Assembly: GCA_030645455.1 (NCBI GenBank)
Contig: JAUSNA010000081.1
Coordinates: 1 to 33,156 of the forward strand
Length of the DNA stretch: 33,156 nucleotides
Source of the DNA: Candidatus Levyibacteriota bacterium
GTDB taxonomy: Bacteria > Patescibacteriota > Microgenomatia > Levybacterales > GWA1-39-11
Direction: 5' to 3'
Shown: positions 25,888 through 32,792 of the stretch, one piece after another
How the letters are laid out: each line of letters opens with the position of its first letter
Position numbering within the stretch: position 1 is the first letter of the stretch
Notes under the pieces: model-generated
Database searches by the model: none
What the model was told of the DNA's origin: nothing
What the model saw: the letters and a program-made list of their open reading frames with translations, nothing else
Translations under genes and position numbers: made by a program

Positions 25888-26026
25888 AATTTTACCGTAC
25901 TCTATTAATAACCTATAGTAGAGTAGTTTGAACAGGTTATTAATGTACGAAAAGTAGGCCATGAAATCAACTCAGTACGCATTTGTATGTATATTAAAAT
26001 TCATCCTTAAATTCGACGGTAAAATT
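25888..26026. repeat. Nested perfect inverted repeats
   Basis: The outer arms AATTTTACCGT (25888-25898) and ACGGTAAAATT (26016-26026) are exact complements 117 bases apart. The inner arms ATTAATAACCT (25904-25914) and AGGTTATTAAT (25934-25944) are exact complements around 19 bases; the stem extends by CGTAC/GTACG after a three-base bulge. The arrangement resembles a small non-autonomous element with terminal inverted repeats, or a large regulatory hairpin. Confidence 0.75.
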
Positions 26027-26077
26027 CCTACAAGGAGCCAAATAGGTACAGCCTCAGAAGTCGTTAGTATGTCGTAA
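25961..26077 (+). pseudogene. LexA-like winged-helix fragment
   Basis: A 38-residue frame starting MKSTQYAFVCILKFILKFDGKIPTRSQIGTASEVVS resembles the N-terminal DNA-binding segment of LexA-type repressors, in which xVLxFIxxF precedes a glycine, then PT-x-x-EI. It stops at TAA (26075-26077), six bases before the second TTATTGTGCGACATA copy, so only a stub of a regulator remains. The similarity is short and judged by eye. It could be an entirely different small peptide. Confidence 0.3.
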
Positions 26078-26097
26078 AAGTATTATTGTGCGACATA
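26068..26097. repeat. Direct repeat copy 2 within a dyad
   Basis: TTATTGTGCGACATA recurs exactly at 26083-26097. Here CGACATA (26091-26097) is also complementary to TATGTCG (26068-26074), with 16 bases between. A one-mismatch dyad GCGACAT/ATATCGC follows across three bases. Confidence 0.7.
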
Positions 26098-26289
26098 AGA
26101 TATCGCCACAAAACAACCACTCCCATAGAGCAGCCGGTATTCACTTCAAATGCCAAAAATCCTGAAATCCACACGTATTCATTTTGTCGATTTTGGCCTC
26201 ATATTTCGCCACTCTTCGAGGAAAGATAGCAACTCTTAAGGTCAGGGGTGCTGTTATACGAGCATTTTACCCTCAAAACAGCGGAGAAA

Positions 26290-26374
26290 TAGCCTCAAAA
26301 TGAGGTCGTATTTTCGATTTATTTTCGACTCTCCTGCTCCGCCGGTGCCTACAAAAACACACCTAGCCTCAAAA
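26290..26374. repeat. Two TAGCCTCAAAA boxes (third at 26870-26880)
   Basis: The 11-mer TAGCCTCAAAA is found at 26290-26300, 26364-26374 and 26870-26880, always in the same orientation. The first is inside a small hairpin (CCTCA/TGAGG). The third is preceded by a related TAGCTTCAAAT. They may be binding boxes for one protein. Confidence 0.5.
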
Positions 26375-26384
26375 CCGTGAAAAG

Positions 26385-26490
26385 TTATCCACATCCTGCG
26401 TGAAATATTAGCTATTGAGCTCAGTTGGCACTTTTCTGTTTTTGTTGATAATCCGCTCTAAACTATCATTTTTGTGGCTGTTTATCAACA
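26385..26490. promoter_or_regulatory. Cluster of DnaA-box-like 9-mers
   Basis: TTATCCACA (26385-26393) matches the bacterial DnaA-box consensus exactly. TGTTGATAA (26443-26451, minus orientation) and TTATCAACA (26482-26490) each differ from the consensus at one position and form an inverted pair. A+T-rich sequence follows (26491-26510 and 26736-26790). This is what a minimal origin would show, though chance or a DnaA-titration site cannot be excluded. Confidence 0.4.
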
Positions 26491-26505
26491 ATTAGTTATT
26501 AATAA

Positions 26506-26712
26506 TTAAGCACAAGTGACAGAAGAACATGATGAGCTCTCTACCTTTTTGTTTGAAAAACTAAGCACTATTTGCATTACAGTCTTGGGTGCATTTTTTC
26601 TAACAATCGAACTAACTGTGTAGTATTCCAAAATTATAGGATATATATTATGGGACGCATTATGAGATACCACACCACTATATCTAACTATATCATTTGA
26701 AGCCAGAATCAC
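26506..26712 (-). CDS. Doubtful 68-residue reading frame
   Basis: A GTG at 26712 has GGGGGAG eight bases upstream on the minus strand, a good ribosome binding site. The peptide (ILASNDIVRYSGVVSHNASHNIYPIILEYYTVSSIVRKNAPKTVMQIVLSF...) has no recognisable domain, and its serine/cysteine-rich tail looks random. It lies in the repeat-rich region where no other frame is intact. I list it because of the start signal only; it may not be a gene. Confidence 0.22.
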   Translation of the reverse strand: MILASNDIVRYSGVVSHNASHNIYPIILEYYTVSSIVRKNAPKTVMQIVLSFSNKKVESSSCSSVTCA

Positions 26713-26885
26713 ATCACTCACTCCCCCACTTCTTGTAAAAAATTAAATATTATTTACTGTTAATATTTATTATAAGAACTATATTGTGATTACTGGCTAG
26801 GAGAATATGAATGATAAATTTCTAGTGATATATACTATGGGATACTACAGGCGCATTTTTAGCTTCAAATAGCCTCAAAATACCC

Positions 26886-26906
26886 AATGCTTAATACTTA
26901 ATGTTA
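26886..26906. repeat. Short heptamer array at a gene end
   Basis: AATGCTT, AATACTT and AATGTTA follow one another in seven-base register and run into the stop codon of the membrane protein gene. It is the sixth heptamer array of the window. Confidence 0.5.
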
Positions 26907-27701
26907 TACTCCCCACTTGGAAAATATCACTAAGAATAAAACGGATATAAAGCCAACCCACACATATTCCCACAAAATTCCTTTAAAAAGACGCCTTTCG
27001 AGCCACGCATGACAAAGTCCCGAATAAGTATAAAAAATCCCTGTTAGAAATAGCGAATATATAGATGCATTAACCGGCCACAATATGAGTACGTAGGACA
27101 GCTGCAGGATACATAGTGAAATAATAAAAGAGAACAATGAAATAGCCTTAACTTGTGAAGTATCAAGCGTATATGTCCACAACGACTGTATATTCATAAA
27201 GAATGAAATTGGCAGTATAGCCAGAGGTGTAAGCAATACGGGAAGTCTGAGTGAAAAAACAAAGTTGACTAAAAAGTAAAAAACAAGGAGCGTAATAACA
27301 AAAGCAACAATACGGGCACTTCGCAAAAGATTTATAGTCCGTATACCCGATACAGCAAAGATATTTTGTGTTAAAAAAAGTGAGTAAAGTCCAAATGCAT
27401 AAATTATCGTTATAATTAGCCTACTCAGTAGTCTTTCGGGTACCAAAGCGTAGAAAAATGGAAAAGCCAAGGTAAAAAAGAATGGCAAAATAAGAATGGG
27501 ACCAAAGAACGTTCCTTTAATATCCTTGCGCAAAATAAGAAGCAAAAACAAAACCGTTGCAACTGCAAGAACTGCCGAAGCAACAAGCAGCTTCAAACCG
27601 CTAAAATATTCGCTCATAAATACTCCAACGGAAAGTATAAGTACTGCCAATACAAACTTTTGTCGCTTGTTGAGATTGATAAGTGAGAGAAAAGCTCGCA
27701 T
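26904..27701 (-). CDS. Multi-spanning membrane protein, unknown family
   Basis: The 265-residue protein is hydrophobic almost throughout. I count about eight membrane segments, starting after a short basic N-terminus (SLINLNKRQKF). Loops are short with few charged residues, and no transporter or enzyme motif is visible. Aromatic and leucine-rich helices and a conserved-looking YSGLCHAWLERRLFKGILWEYVWVG near the C-terminus would help find relatives. It is separated from yebC by 154 bases in which I see nothing recognisable. It could be a lineage-specific envelope protein; no function is assigned. Confidence 0.8.
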   Translation of the reverse strand: MRAFLSLINLNKRQKFVLAVLILSVGVFMSEYFSGLKLLVASAVLAVATVLFLLLILRKDIKGTFFGPILILPFFFTLAFPFFYALVPERLLSRLIITIIYAFGLYSLFLTQNIFAVSGIRTINLLRSARIVAFVITLLVFYFLVNFVFSLRLPVLLTPLAILPISFFMNIQSLWTYTLDTSQVKAISLFSFIISLCILQLSYVLILWPVNASIYSLFLTGIFYTYSGLCHAWLERRLFKGILWEYVWVGFISVLFLVIFSKWGV

Positions 27702-27855
27702 AGTTACTTATAAATCGGTTAACTTATGTACATCGAGAAGAATAATTGCCTTGAGTGCTTGCAACACCCCTCATCCTACCGCCGATTCCTGAGTCTAGAC
27801 CGAAAATAACCATACAATTTTAGAAATCAAGATCCGTAAGATAAATGAAACTATT

Positions 27856-28587
27856 TTAGGAACTGTACTCCAAATTGGTGTACACCTTCTGAACATCGTC
27901 TAATTCTTCTAATTTCTCTACCAATTGTACTACTTTTTCCTCTATTTCAGGGGCAACGGAAATTCTGGAAAGTGGTCTATATACAAGAGATGCCTCTTCA
28001 ACTGCAAAACCTCCCTGAATCATTCCCTTCTGAGCACTCTGAAGATCACCAGGCTGCGTATAGAGAATTACCACCTCATCAACATCTTCATAATCTGAAA
28101 CGTTATTGTCGAGCGCGACGGTAAGAATGTCGTCCAGTGTTTTTCCATTCTTATGTACAATTATCTCTCCGGATTTTTGGAATAAGTAACTTACCGCACC
28201 CTGTCCCGCCATAGTTCCCCCATTTTTTTCAATGGTATTTTTTACCTCCGCAACAGTTCTTTGTTTTTTATCAGTTACTGCCTCAACTAATAGCCCCACT
28301 CCACCATTCGCAAAGCCTTCATACAGCACCTCATCAAGCTCTACTCCACCTGCACCTCCCGCACCTTTAAGAATGGCCCTTTCTATGCCATCCTTTGGCA
28401 TGTTAGCTGCCTTCGCCTTGTCAATCACAAGCCGTAACGACGCATTAAATTCCGGATCGGTATTGCCCCCACCCTGCTTGACTGCAATAGTGATGGCGTT
28501 GGCAAGCTTTGTGAAAAGCTGACCGCGCTTTGCATCGTTTACTCCCTTTTGGCGTTTTATTGTTGCCCACTTACTGTGTCCACTCAT
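27856..28587 (-). CDS. yebC: YebC/PmpR-family protein
   Basis: The 243-residue protein starts MSGHSKWATIKRQKGVNDAKRGQLFTKLANAI, the invariant YebC opening. It shows GGGNTDPEFNASLRLVIDKAKAANMPKDGIERAI, YEGFANGGVGLLVEAVTDKKQRTVAEVKNTIEKNGG and the usual three-domain length. YebC proteins were described as transcription regulators, and some act as translation factors that relieve ribosome stalling; which role applies here is unknown. It has its own promoter (28639-28667) with a leader of about 45 bases. In many bacteria it precedes ruvC, but that gene is not next to it here. Confidence 0.96.
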   Translation of the reverse strand: MSGHSKWATIKRQKGVNDAKRGQLFTKLANAITIAVKQGGGNTDPEFNASLRLVIDKAKAANMPKDGIERAILKGAGGAGGVELDEVLYEGFANGGVGLLVEAVTDKKQRTVAEVKNTIEKNGGTMAGQGAVSYLFQKSGEIIVHKNGKTLDDILTVALDNNVSDYEDVDEVVILYTQPGDLQSAQKGMIQGGFAVEEASLVYRPLSRISVAPEIEEKVVQLVEKLEELDDVQKVYTNLEYSS

Positions 28588-28638
28588 ATAAATGATTGTT
28601 GTCTGAGAATATCAGCAGATTCCTTCAGCACGAGTCAA

Positions 28639-28667
28639 ATTATAGTCTGTTTTGATTCTTATGGCAA
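28639..28667 (-). promoter_or_regulatory. Sigma70-type promoter of yebC
   Basis: On the minus strand TTGCCA (28662-28667), a 17-base spacer, then TATAAT (28639-28644). It lies back to back with the promoter of the divergent TPR gene. Confidence 0.6.
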
Positions 28668-28685
28668 TGCTTTTCTATTTATTTC

Positions 28686-28714
28686 TTGACAATTTTTTTT
28701 AATTTATCTACAAT
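28686..28714 (+). promoter_or_regulatory. Near-consensus sigma70 promoter of the TPR gene
   Basis: TTGACA (28686-28691), exactly 17 bases, then TACAAT (28709-28714): eleven of twelve consensus bases, the best promoter in the window. The start near 28721 gives about 20 bases before ATG 28741. Confidence 0.7.
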
Positions 28715-28740
28715 GGGACAATCAAAATTTGCAAAGTTTA

Positions 28741-29379
28741 ATGAACGCTTTGCACAAAAAAGCCTCAATGCCAACTCTCAAAGACCAAGCAATCAAACTA
28801 GCTCTAGAAAATAACTGGGAGGAGGCTATTCTTGTGAATAAAGAAATACTTGAGGCTGTTCCGAAAGATATTGATACCCTCAATAGACTGGCGTTTGCAT
28901 TTATGCAGTCAGGAAAATTCTCAGATGCTAAAAATACCTATAGCTCAATTATTGAGATGGACAGTACGAATCCTATCGCAACAAAAAACCTTAGAAAATT
29001 AACTACTCTATCACAACAAAAAAATGGAGCATCGACCATGTCACACCTTAATCATATGGATAACGTATTTATCCAAGAAGCAGGTAAAACAAAAACAGTT
29101 GAGCTTACAAACATTGCCGACAAAAGAACTCTTATGACCCTGCAATATGGAGACGAGGTCCAGCTTATAATTAAGCGTTCTAAGATCTTTGCTATAACCA
29201 CAGATAAAACCTTTATTGGTATGCTCCCTGACAGCATTGGGATACGGCTGATATCTTTTGTTAAGGGAGGAAATGAGTACCAAGCGTGTATTAAAAGCGT
29301 AGACGACAAAAGCGTTACTGTATTTATTAAAGAGACAAAAAGGGCAAAACGGTTTTCCAATCAATCTTCATTCTCCTAA
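28741..29379 (+). CDS. TPR protein with a C-terminal beta-rich domain
   Basis: I start at ATG 28741, downstream of the strong promoter; ATG 28768 (MPTLKDQ) is a close alternative and TTG 28729 less likely. The product has TPR-like helices (IKLALENNWEEAILVNKEILEAVPKDIDTLNRLAFAFMQSGKFSDAKNTYSSIIEMDSTN). A linker follows, then about 100 residues that look beta-rich, with KTVELTNIADKRTLMTLQYGDEVQLIIKRSKIFAITTDKTFIGMLPDSIGIRLISFVKGGNEYQACIKSV. The latter could be a small RNA- or ligand-binding barrel, but I do not recognise it. It converges with a small membrane-peptide gene one base beyond its stop. Confidence 0.8.
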   Translation: MNALHKKASMPTLKDQAIKLALENNWEEAILVNKEILEAVPKDIDTLNRLAFAFMQSGKFSDAKNTYSSIIEMDSTNPIATKNLRKLTTLSQQKNGASTMSHLNHMDNVFIQEAGKTKTVELTNIADKRTLMTLQYGDEVQLIIKRSKIFAITTDKTFIGMLPDSIGIRLISFVKGGNEYQACIKSVDDKSVTVFIKETKRAKRFSNQSSFS

Positions 29380-29380
29380 T

Positions 29381-29527
29381 CTAATCTTTCACGAATAATA
29401 TTTTCTCTTTCATGAGTTCTTTTTTAGTCATTTCAATTTCTTTTGGGCTTTTTAATTCCTTTCTCAGAGACAAAAGTGCCAACACAAATGCAAGGCAAAA
29501 AATTATCACAACGGCTAAAATAAACAT
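29381..29527 (-). CDS. 48-residue single-helix membrane peptide
   Basis: This small gene reads MFILAVVIIFCLAFVLALLSLRKELKSPKEIEMTKKELMKEKILFVKD. It has one membrane helix (residues 1-20) with its charged, amphipathic tail in the cytoplasm. TATAAT on the minus strand (29534-29539) ends seven bases before the ATG, predicting a leaderless mRNA, as for several other genes here. It follows the LytR_C-domain gene by 15 bases, so it may also be on that transcript. No family recognised. Confidence 0.6.
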   Translation of the reverse strand: MFILAVVIIFCLAFVLALLSLRKELKSPKEIEMTKKELMKEKILFVKD

Positions 29528-29542
29528 AAATTGATTATATCA

Positions 29543-30349
29543 TCATGGAGAAAGCATAGCCTCCAGATCGTCTCCCAAAAAAATTGTAATATCTGCTGCC
29601 GGCGAAATTTTCTCTTTCTTATAATCAAAACCTGTTAGTCCAATGAGTGAATTAACATAAATATTTTCTTCCTCCGGATACGCGACATATGAAGCTATTT
29701 CGGCACGCGCCGTACGGACCGCAATTACATTAAATCCTTCCTTCCCCAATATTGTCGCCAGTTGATTACCCAAACCATTAATAGACGTTCCATTTTCTAT
29801 CTCGATTGTATACTGCACATTATTAATCGCGGAATCAACAAAATGCTCCTCTATTTTTTTCATGTCTTCCTTACTAAATATATCGACCCTTTCTTCAGTC
29901 CGATTGTCTTTAAGAGCACTGCGCATCGCATCAATCACCTTATGAATGTCGTATCTATTCATGTTTTTTAACGTGACGTTACCATCAAATATCAACCGCC
30001 ACTCATTCTGTGAAGTAATAAATTCCGATATATTTGCCGGCGGTTTGTTATCTAAAATCATTGCATTAATGGGCAATCCTAACGCAAAGGAGACGCCAAG
30101 ATAATTTTTTCCTTTCGTGTACTTGCGCAAATCCCCCAATGAAAGGTAAAGCACTTCTTTCGTGTTCTTATCAACATAAATTAACTTTGAATCCTTTGCA
30201 ACGTATAAGACGCTGAATGCATTATTACGAAATTTGGATTGAATAATCTCGCTCCCTATTTTTAAAATAACAGCGCCAACAATGAATAAAAATACAATGA
30301 AGAAAAAAAACTTGAGATACGTGAGACCAACATAGCTGTTTTCTTTCAT
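29543..30349 (-). CDS. Membrane protein with LytR C-terminal domain
   Basis: The 268-residue protein has one N-terminal membrane helix (about residues 11-32) and an extracytoplasmic region of about 150 residues resembling a degenerate LCP-like domain. It ends in a LytR_C domain (about 180-265) recognisable by YTIEIENGTSINGLGNQLATILGKEGFNVIAV. LytR_C domains accompany LCP enzymes that attach polymers to the cell wall, but the Arg/Asp catalytic set of LCP proteins is not evident, so it is probably not itself a ligase. It follows the antiporter gene by two bases and is cotranscribed with it. Confidence 0.8.
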   Translation of the reverse strand: MKENSYVGLTYLKFFFFIVFLFIVGAVILKIGSEIIQSKFRNNAFSVLYVAKDSKLIYVDKNTKEVLYLSLGDLRKYTKGKNYLGVSFALGLPINAMILDNKPPANISEFITSQNEWRLIFDGNVTLKNMNRYDIHKVIDAMRSALKDNRTEERVDIFSKEDMKKIEEHFVDSAINNVQYTIEIENGTSINGLGNQLATILGKEGFNVIAVRTARAEIASYVAYPEEENIYVNSLIGLTGFDYKKEKISPAADITIFLGDDLEAMLSP

Positions 30350-30351
30350 AA

Positions 30352-32055
30352 TTAATGGACGAAATGAAATTTCCGGAGTTTGCGTAATAATTCCAAGGTA
30401 TTTTTTTCAGAAAAACCCAGCAATTCAAGAACTTTCTTACCAATCCTAAGTCCTGCTTCAAATTCGGGAATAACAATTGTATTTACCCCTAAATTTACTA
30501 ATTCATATTTATCCTCGTCAACGTGAGAACGACATAAAACAATTAATTTTGGATTGAGTTGTAGAGAATTTTTAATAATAACTTTTTGGACAAAACCATC
30601 GGGAAGTGCCACAACTAATATACGCGCCTTCTTAATTCCGGCACTTTTTAAAACATCAATATCCGTGGGATCACCGTAAAGTGAATTCTTCATATTTTGT
30701 GAGAGTGCATCAATCGTTCTCCTGTCAAAATCAACAACAACGTATGGGATTTCACCCATATCCAAAAGGTTTCTAACTTCACGACCAACACGCCCGTGTC
30801 CCAAAATTACCACATGATTCTCAATTTCCTCAAATGGAGAACGCATAAAATAATGAGAATCACCCATAAAGTTTTTGACAAATGAAGTATTTTTATACTT
30901 TTCAAAAATTCTTTTTGCAAATCCTGTTATTCCGGGGATCAAAAGTAGGGACGCAATAAAAATAGCCAATAAACTTTGGTAGTCAGAGATATCAATAAAT
31001 TTTGATACAAACGCAATTTGGGCAACTACAACAGCAAATTCGCCAATATTAGTTAGGTGTGACGATATAAATACATTTGCGGTTGGTAAAAATTTAAAGA
31101 ACCTTAGGATAAAAAATAACACAAAAAATTTAATAATAAGTATGAGAACTGTTGCAAGAATAATTACCGGAATTAGGGGAAGAACAGCACCACCATTTAC
31201 CAACATCCCTATCAACACAAAAAATAAAACTAGCAAGATATCTCGCAGCGGTTTTATAGTCGAAAGCGCTGCCAGATTTTTACCCTCTTCAGAAACCAAT
31301 ACTCCCGCAAAAAATGCCGCAATTGACTGCGGCAAACCGGCGTACGTCAAAAGCCCGATTGAAACAACAGCGGTAAAAATAGTCGCAAGAATTGTTAGCT
31401 CCTGCTGCGGATAGCGAAAAAGGATGTGTAGCATTTTTGACAGGAAAATTCTTCCCAAAATAAACATAAGAATAAAAGCTCCCAATGGTTTTATGAGAGT
31501 CAGAACTAACGTAAAAATTGTTTGAGGAAATACAAATTGTGCATTAAACAAAAGCGGCATGAGAAATATTACAGGCACAATAAAAAGGTCTTGAATTAAA
31601 AGAATAATAAATACGTTATTGCCCGGAAAATTTGTTACCATACCCTTCTCTTCAAGAATTTTTAAAATAACAGCACTCGAAGAAAATGAAAAAAGTACGG
31701 CAAAAAGGAGCGCAATTTGAATACTAAAATGAAAAAGTAAAAGTACCGGTACGATAAATACAGTGCTTAAGACAACCTGAAGCAATGCAACATAGATAAT
31801 TTTTTTGTTAATTTTCTTAAGCGCCTTTAATGACACCTCAAACCCAAGTGTAAATAGAAGAAGTGAAATACCAACCTCAGACAGTCGGAAGAGATTATCG
31901 TAGGAAGGAATAAAAGCTTTTCCGACAATTCCAAAAAGAATGCCGCTTACCAAATACCCGACTATTGGAGGGAGTTTTACTGTGCGAGCTGCAAATCCCC
32001 CAATAAATGCAGCGACAACAAGAAGAATTATTTCATTAATAAATGAAGCATGCAC
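30352..32055 (-). CDS. CPA2-family cation/proton antiporter with TrkA-N domain
   Basis: The 567-residue protein has a Na+/H+-exchanger transport domain (about residues 5-385, a dozen hydrophobic helices). It contains the motifs LPPIVGYLVSGILFG and IQDLFIVPVIF (Q155-D156), typical of KefB/KefC-like and other CPA2 members. A TrkA-N nucleotide-binding domain follows, with the Rossmann loop GHGRVG at 419-424 and acidic residue in VVVDFD. It would exchange K+ or Na+ for H+ under nucleotide control. The final TrkA-C domain is missing, as in some relatives. It is followed by the LytR_C-domain gene and preceded 11 bases upstream by the pseudouridine synthase gene. Confidence 0.93.
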   Translation of the reverse strand: MHASFINEIILLVVAAFIGGFAARTVKLPPIVGYLVSGILFGIVGKAFIPSYDNLFRLSEVGISLLLFTLGFEVSLKALKKINKKIIYVALLQVVLSTVFIVPVLLLFHFSIQIALLFAVLFSFSSSAVILKILEEKGMVTNFPGNNVFIILLIQDLFIVPVIFLMPLLFNAQFVFPQTIFTLVLTLIKPLGAFILMFILGRIFLSKMLHILFRYPQQELTILATIFTAVVSIGLLTYAGLPQSIAAFFAGVLVSEEGKNLAALSTIKPLRDILLVLFFVLIGMLVNGGAVLPLIPVIILATVLILIIKFFVLFFILRFFKFLPTANVFISSHLTNIGEFAVVVAQIAFVSKFIDISDYQSLLAIFIASLLLIPGITGFAKRIFEKYKNTSFVKNFMGDSHYFMRSPFEEIENHVVILGHGRVGREVRNLLDMGEIPYVVVDFDRRTIDALSQNMKNSLYGDPTDIDVLKSAGIKKARILVVALPDGFVQKVIIKNSLQLNPKLIVLCRSHVDEDKYELVNLGVNTIVIPEFEAGLRIGKKVLELLGFSEKNTLELLRKLRKFHFVH

Positions 32056-32066
32056 AGTAATTTAGT

Positions 32067-32792
32067 TTAGGTGAGTTGAGCTAAAAAATCAACAAGCTCG
32101 GAAGACAAAGGAGCCTCAAATTCAACCTGAGCCATAGTTTTTGGATGATTGAGTGTAATTTTGCTTGCGTGTAAAAAATGCCTTCCCAAAAGCTTCCTGT
32201 CACGTACTATTGTTTTTCTCCCAGCATATAGACTGTCAGCAAATATAGGGAACCCTGCATACTGAAAATGTACCCGTATTTGATGTGTTCTACCCGTCTT
32301 GGGAAAAACCCTGACAAGAGTCAGTACCTCACTACTTTTTCCCAAAGTAAGCTTTTTGTATTCAATCACCTGAAATTTTGTAAGCGACTCCCTTCCCTGA
32401 GGGATTACCCCAAACCTCATTCTATTCCAGGGGAGTCTTCCAATTGGAACATTTATTTCCCCATCCGTTGCGAGTTTTCCGTGGCACAATGCAATATATT
32501 CCTTAATTACCGTCCGCTCTTTAAATTGCTTTTGAAGTGCACTAAATATTTCTTCATTGAGGGCAACAAGCAACACTCCACTCGTCTCCTTATCAAGTCT
32601 GTGGACAATGCCTCCACGCCGTGCAAATTCAGAATCGTCCTCAGACATTATGGCATCAGGATATGTTTGCCTAATAAAATCCTGGACAGTGTATGCCTCT
32701 TTAGACGTATCGGCATTATTCACAATCATTCCAGCAGGTTTGTTGAGGACTAAAAAATCTTGATCTTTATAAATAATTTCCGGATGTTTCAT
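32067..32792 (-). CDS. RluA-family pseudouridine synthase
   Basis: This enzyme isomerises uridine to pseudouridine in rRNA or tRNA. The 241-residue protein has VLNKPAGMIV at 15-24 and the catalytic motif GGIVHRLDKETSGVLLVA with nucleophile D67. It continues with YIALCHGKL, and RTHQIRVHFQYAGFPIFADSLYAG near residue 170. There is no N-terminal S4 domain, so it is the short RluA/RluC-type form rather than full RluD; the target uridine cannot be predicted. Its ATG overlaps the stop of the upstream membrane gene as TAATG. Confidence 0.93.
   Translation of the reverse strand: MKHPEIIYKDQDFLVLNKPAGMIVNNADTSKEAYTVQDFIRQTYPDAIMSEDDSEFARRGGIVHRLDKETSGVLLVALNEEIFSALQKQFKERTVIKEYIALCHGKLATDGEINVPIGRLPWNRMRFGVIPQGRESLTKFQVIEYKKLTLGKSSEVLTLVRVFPKTGRTHQIRVHFQYAGFPIFADSLYAGRKTIVRDRKLLGRHFLHASKITLNHPKTMAQVEFEAPLSSELVDFLAQLT

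Larger units (their letters stand above)
25262..26903. other. 1.64-kb repeat-rich region without an intact recognised gene
   Basis: This is by far the longest stretch without a confident gene. It holds the recombinase promoter/operator, three ATTRTGCGACATA copies (25266-25278, 25395-25407, 26085-26097), a perfect 26-bp palindrome, a broken gene, nested inverted repeats, a LexA-like fragment, DnaA-box-like 9-mers, three TAGCCTCAAAA copies and one dubious small reading frame. Possible identities are a decayed integrated element, a dif/terminus region or an origin. Confidence 0.7.

Noticed and set aside
26098-26219. Open stretch HKTTTPIEQPVFTSNAKNPEIH... after the second 15-bp repeat
   Set aside because: About 40 codons without a start signal or recognisable motif; expected by chance in this amount of non-coding DNA.
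26807-26872. A 21-residue frame with AGGAG before its ATG
   Set aside because: Too short to judge, no family, and its end is made of the repeated TAGCCTCAAAA-type sequence.
25262-26903. CRISPR array
   Set aside because: Repeats are few, unevenly spaced (129 and 690 bases) and lack uniform spacers; no cas genes are present.
28712-28813. A 33-residue frame (MGQSKFAKFNERF...) starting at ATG 28712
   Set aside because: The ATG lies within or just after the -10 hexamer, upstream of the predicted transcription start, and the frame overlaps the better-supported TPR gene.
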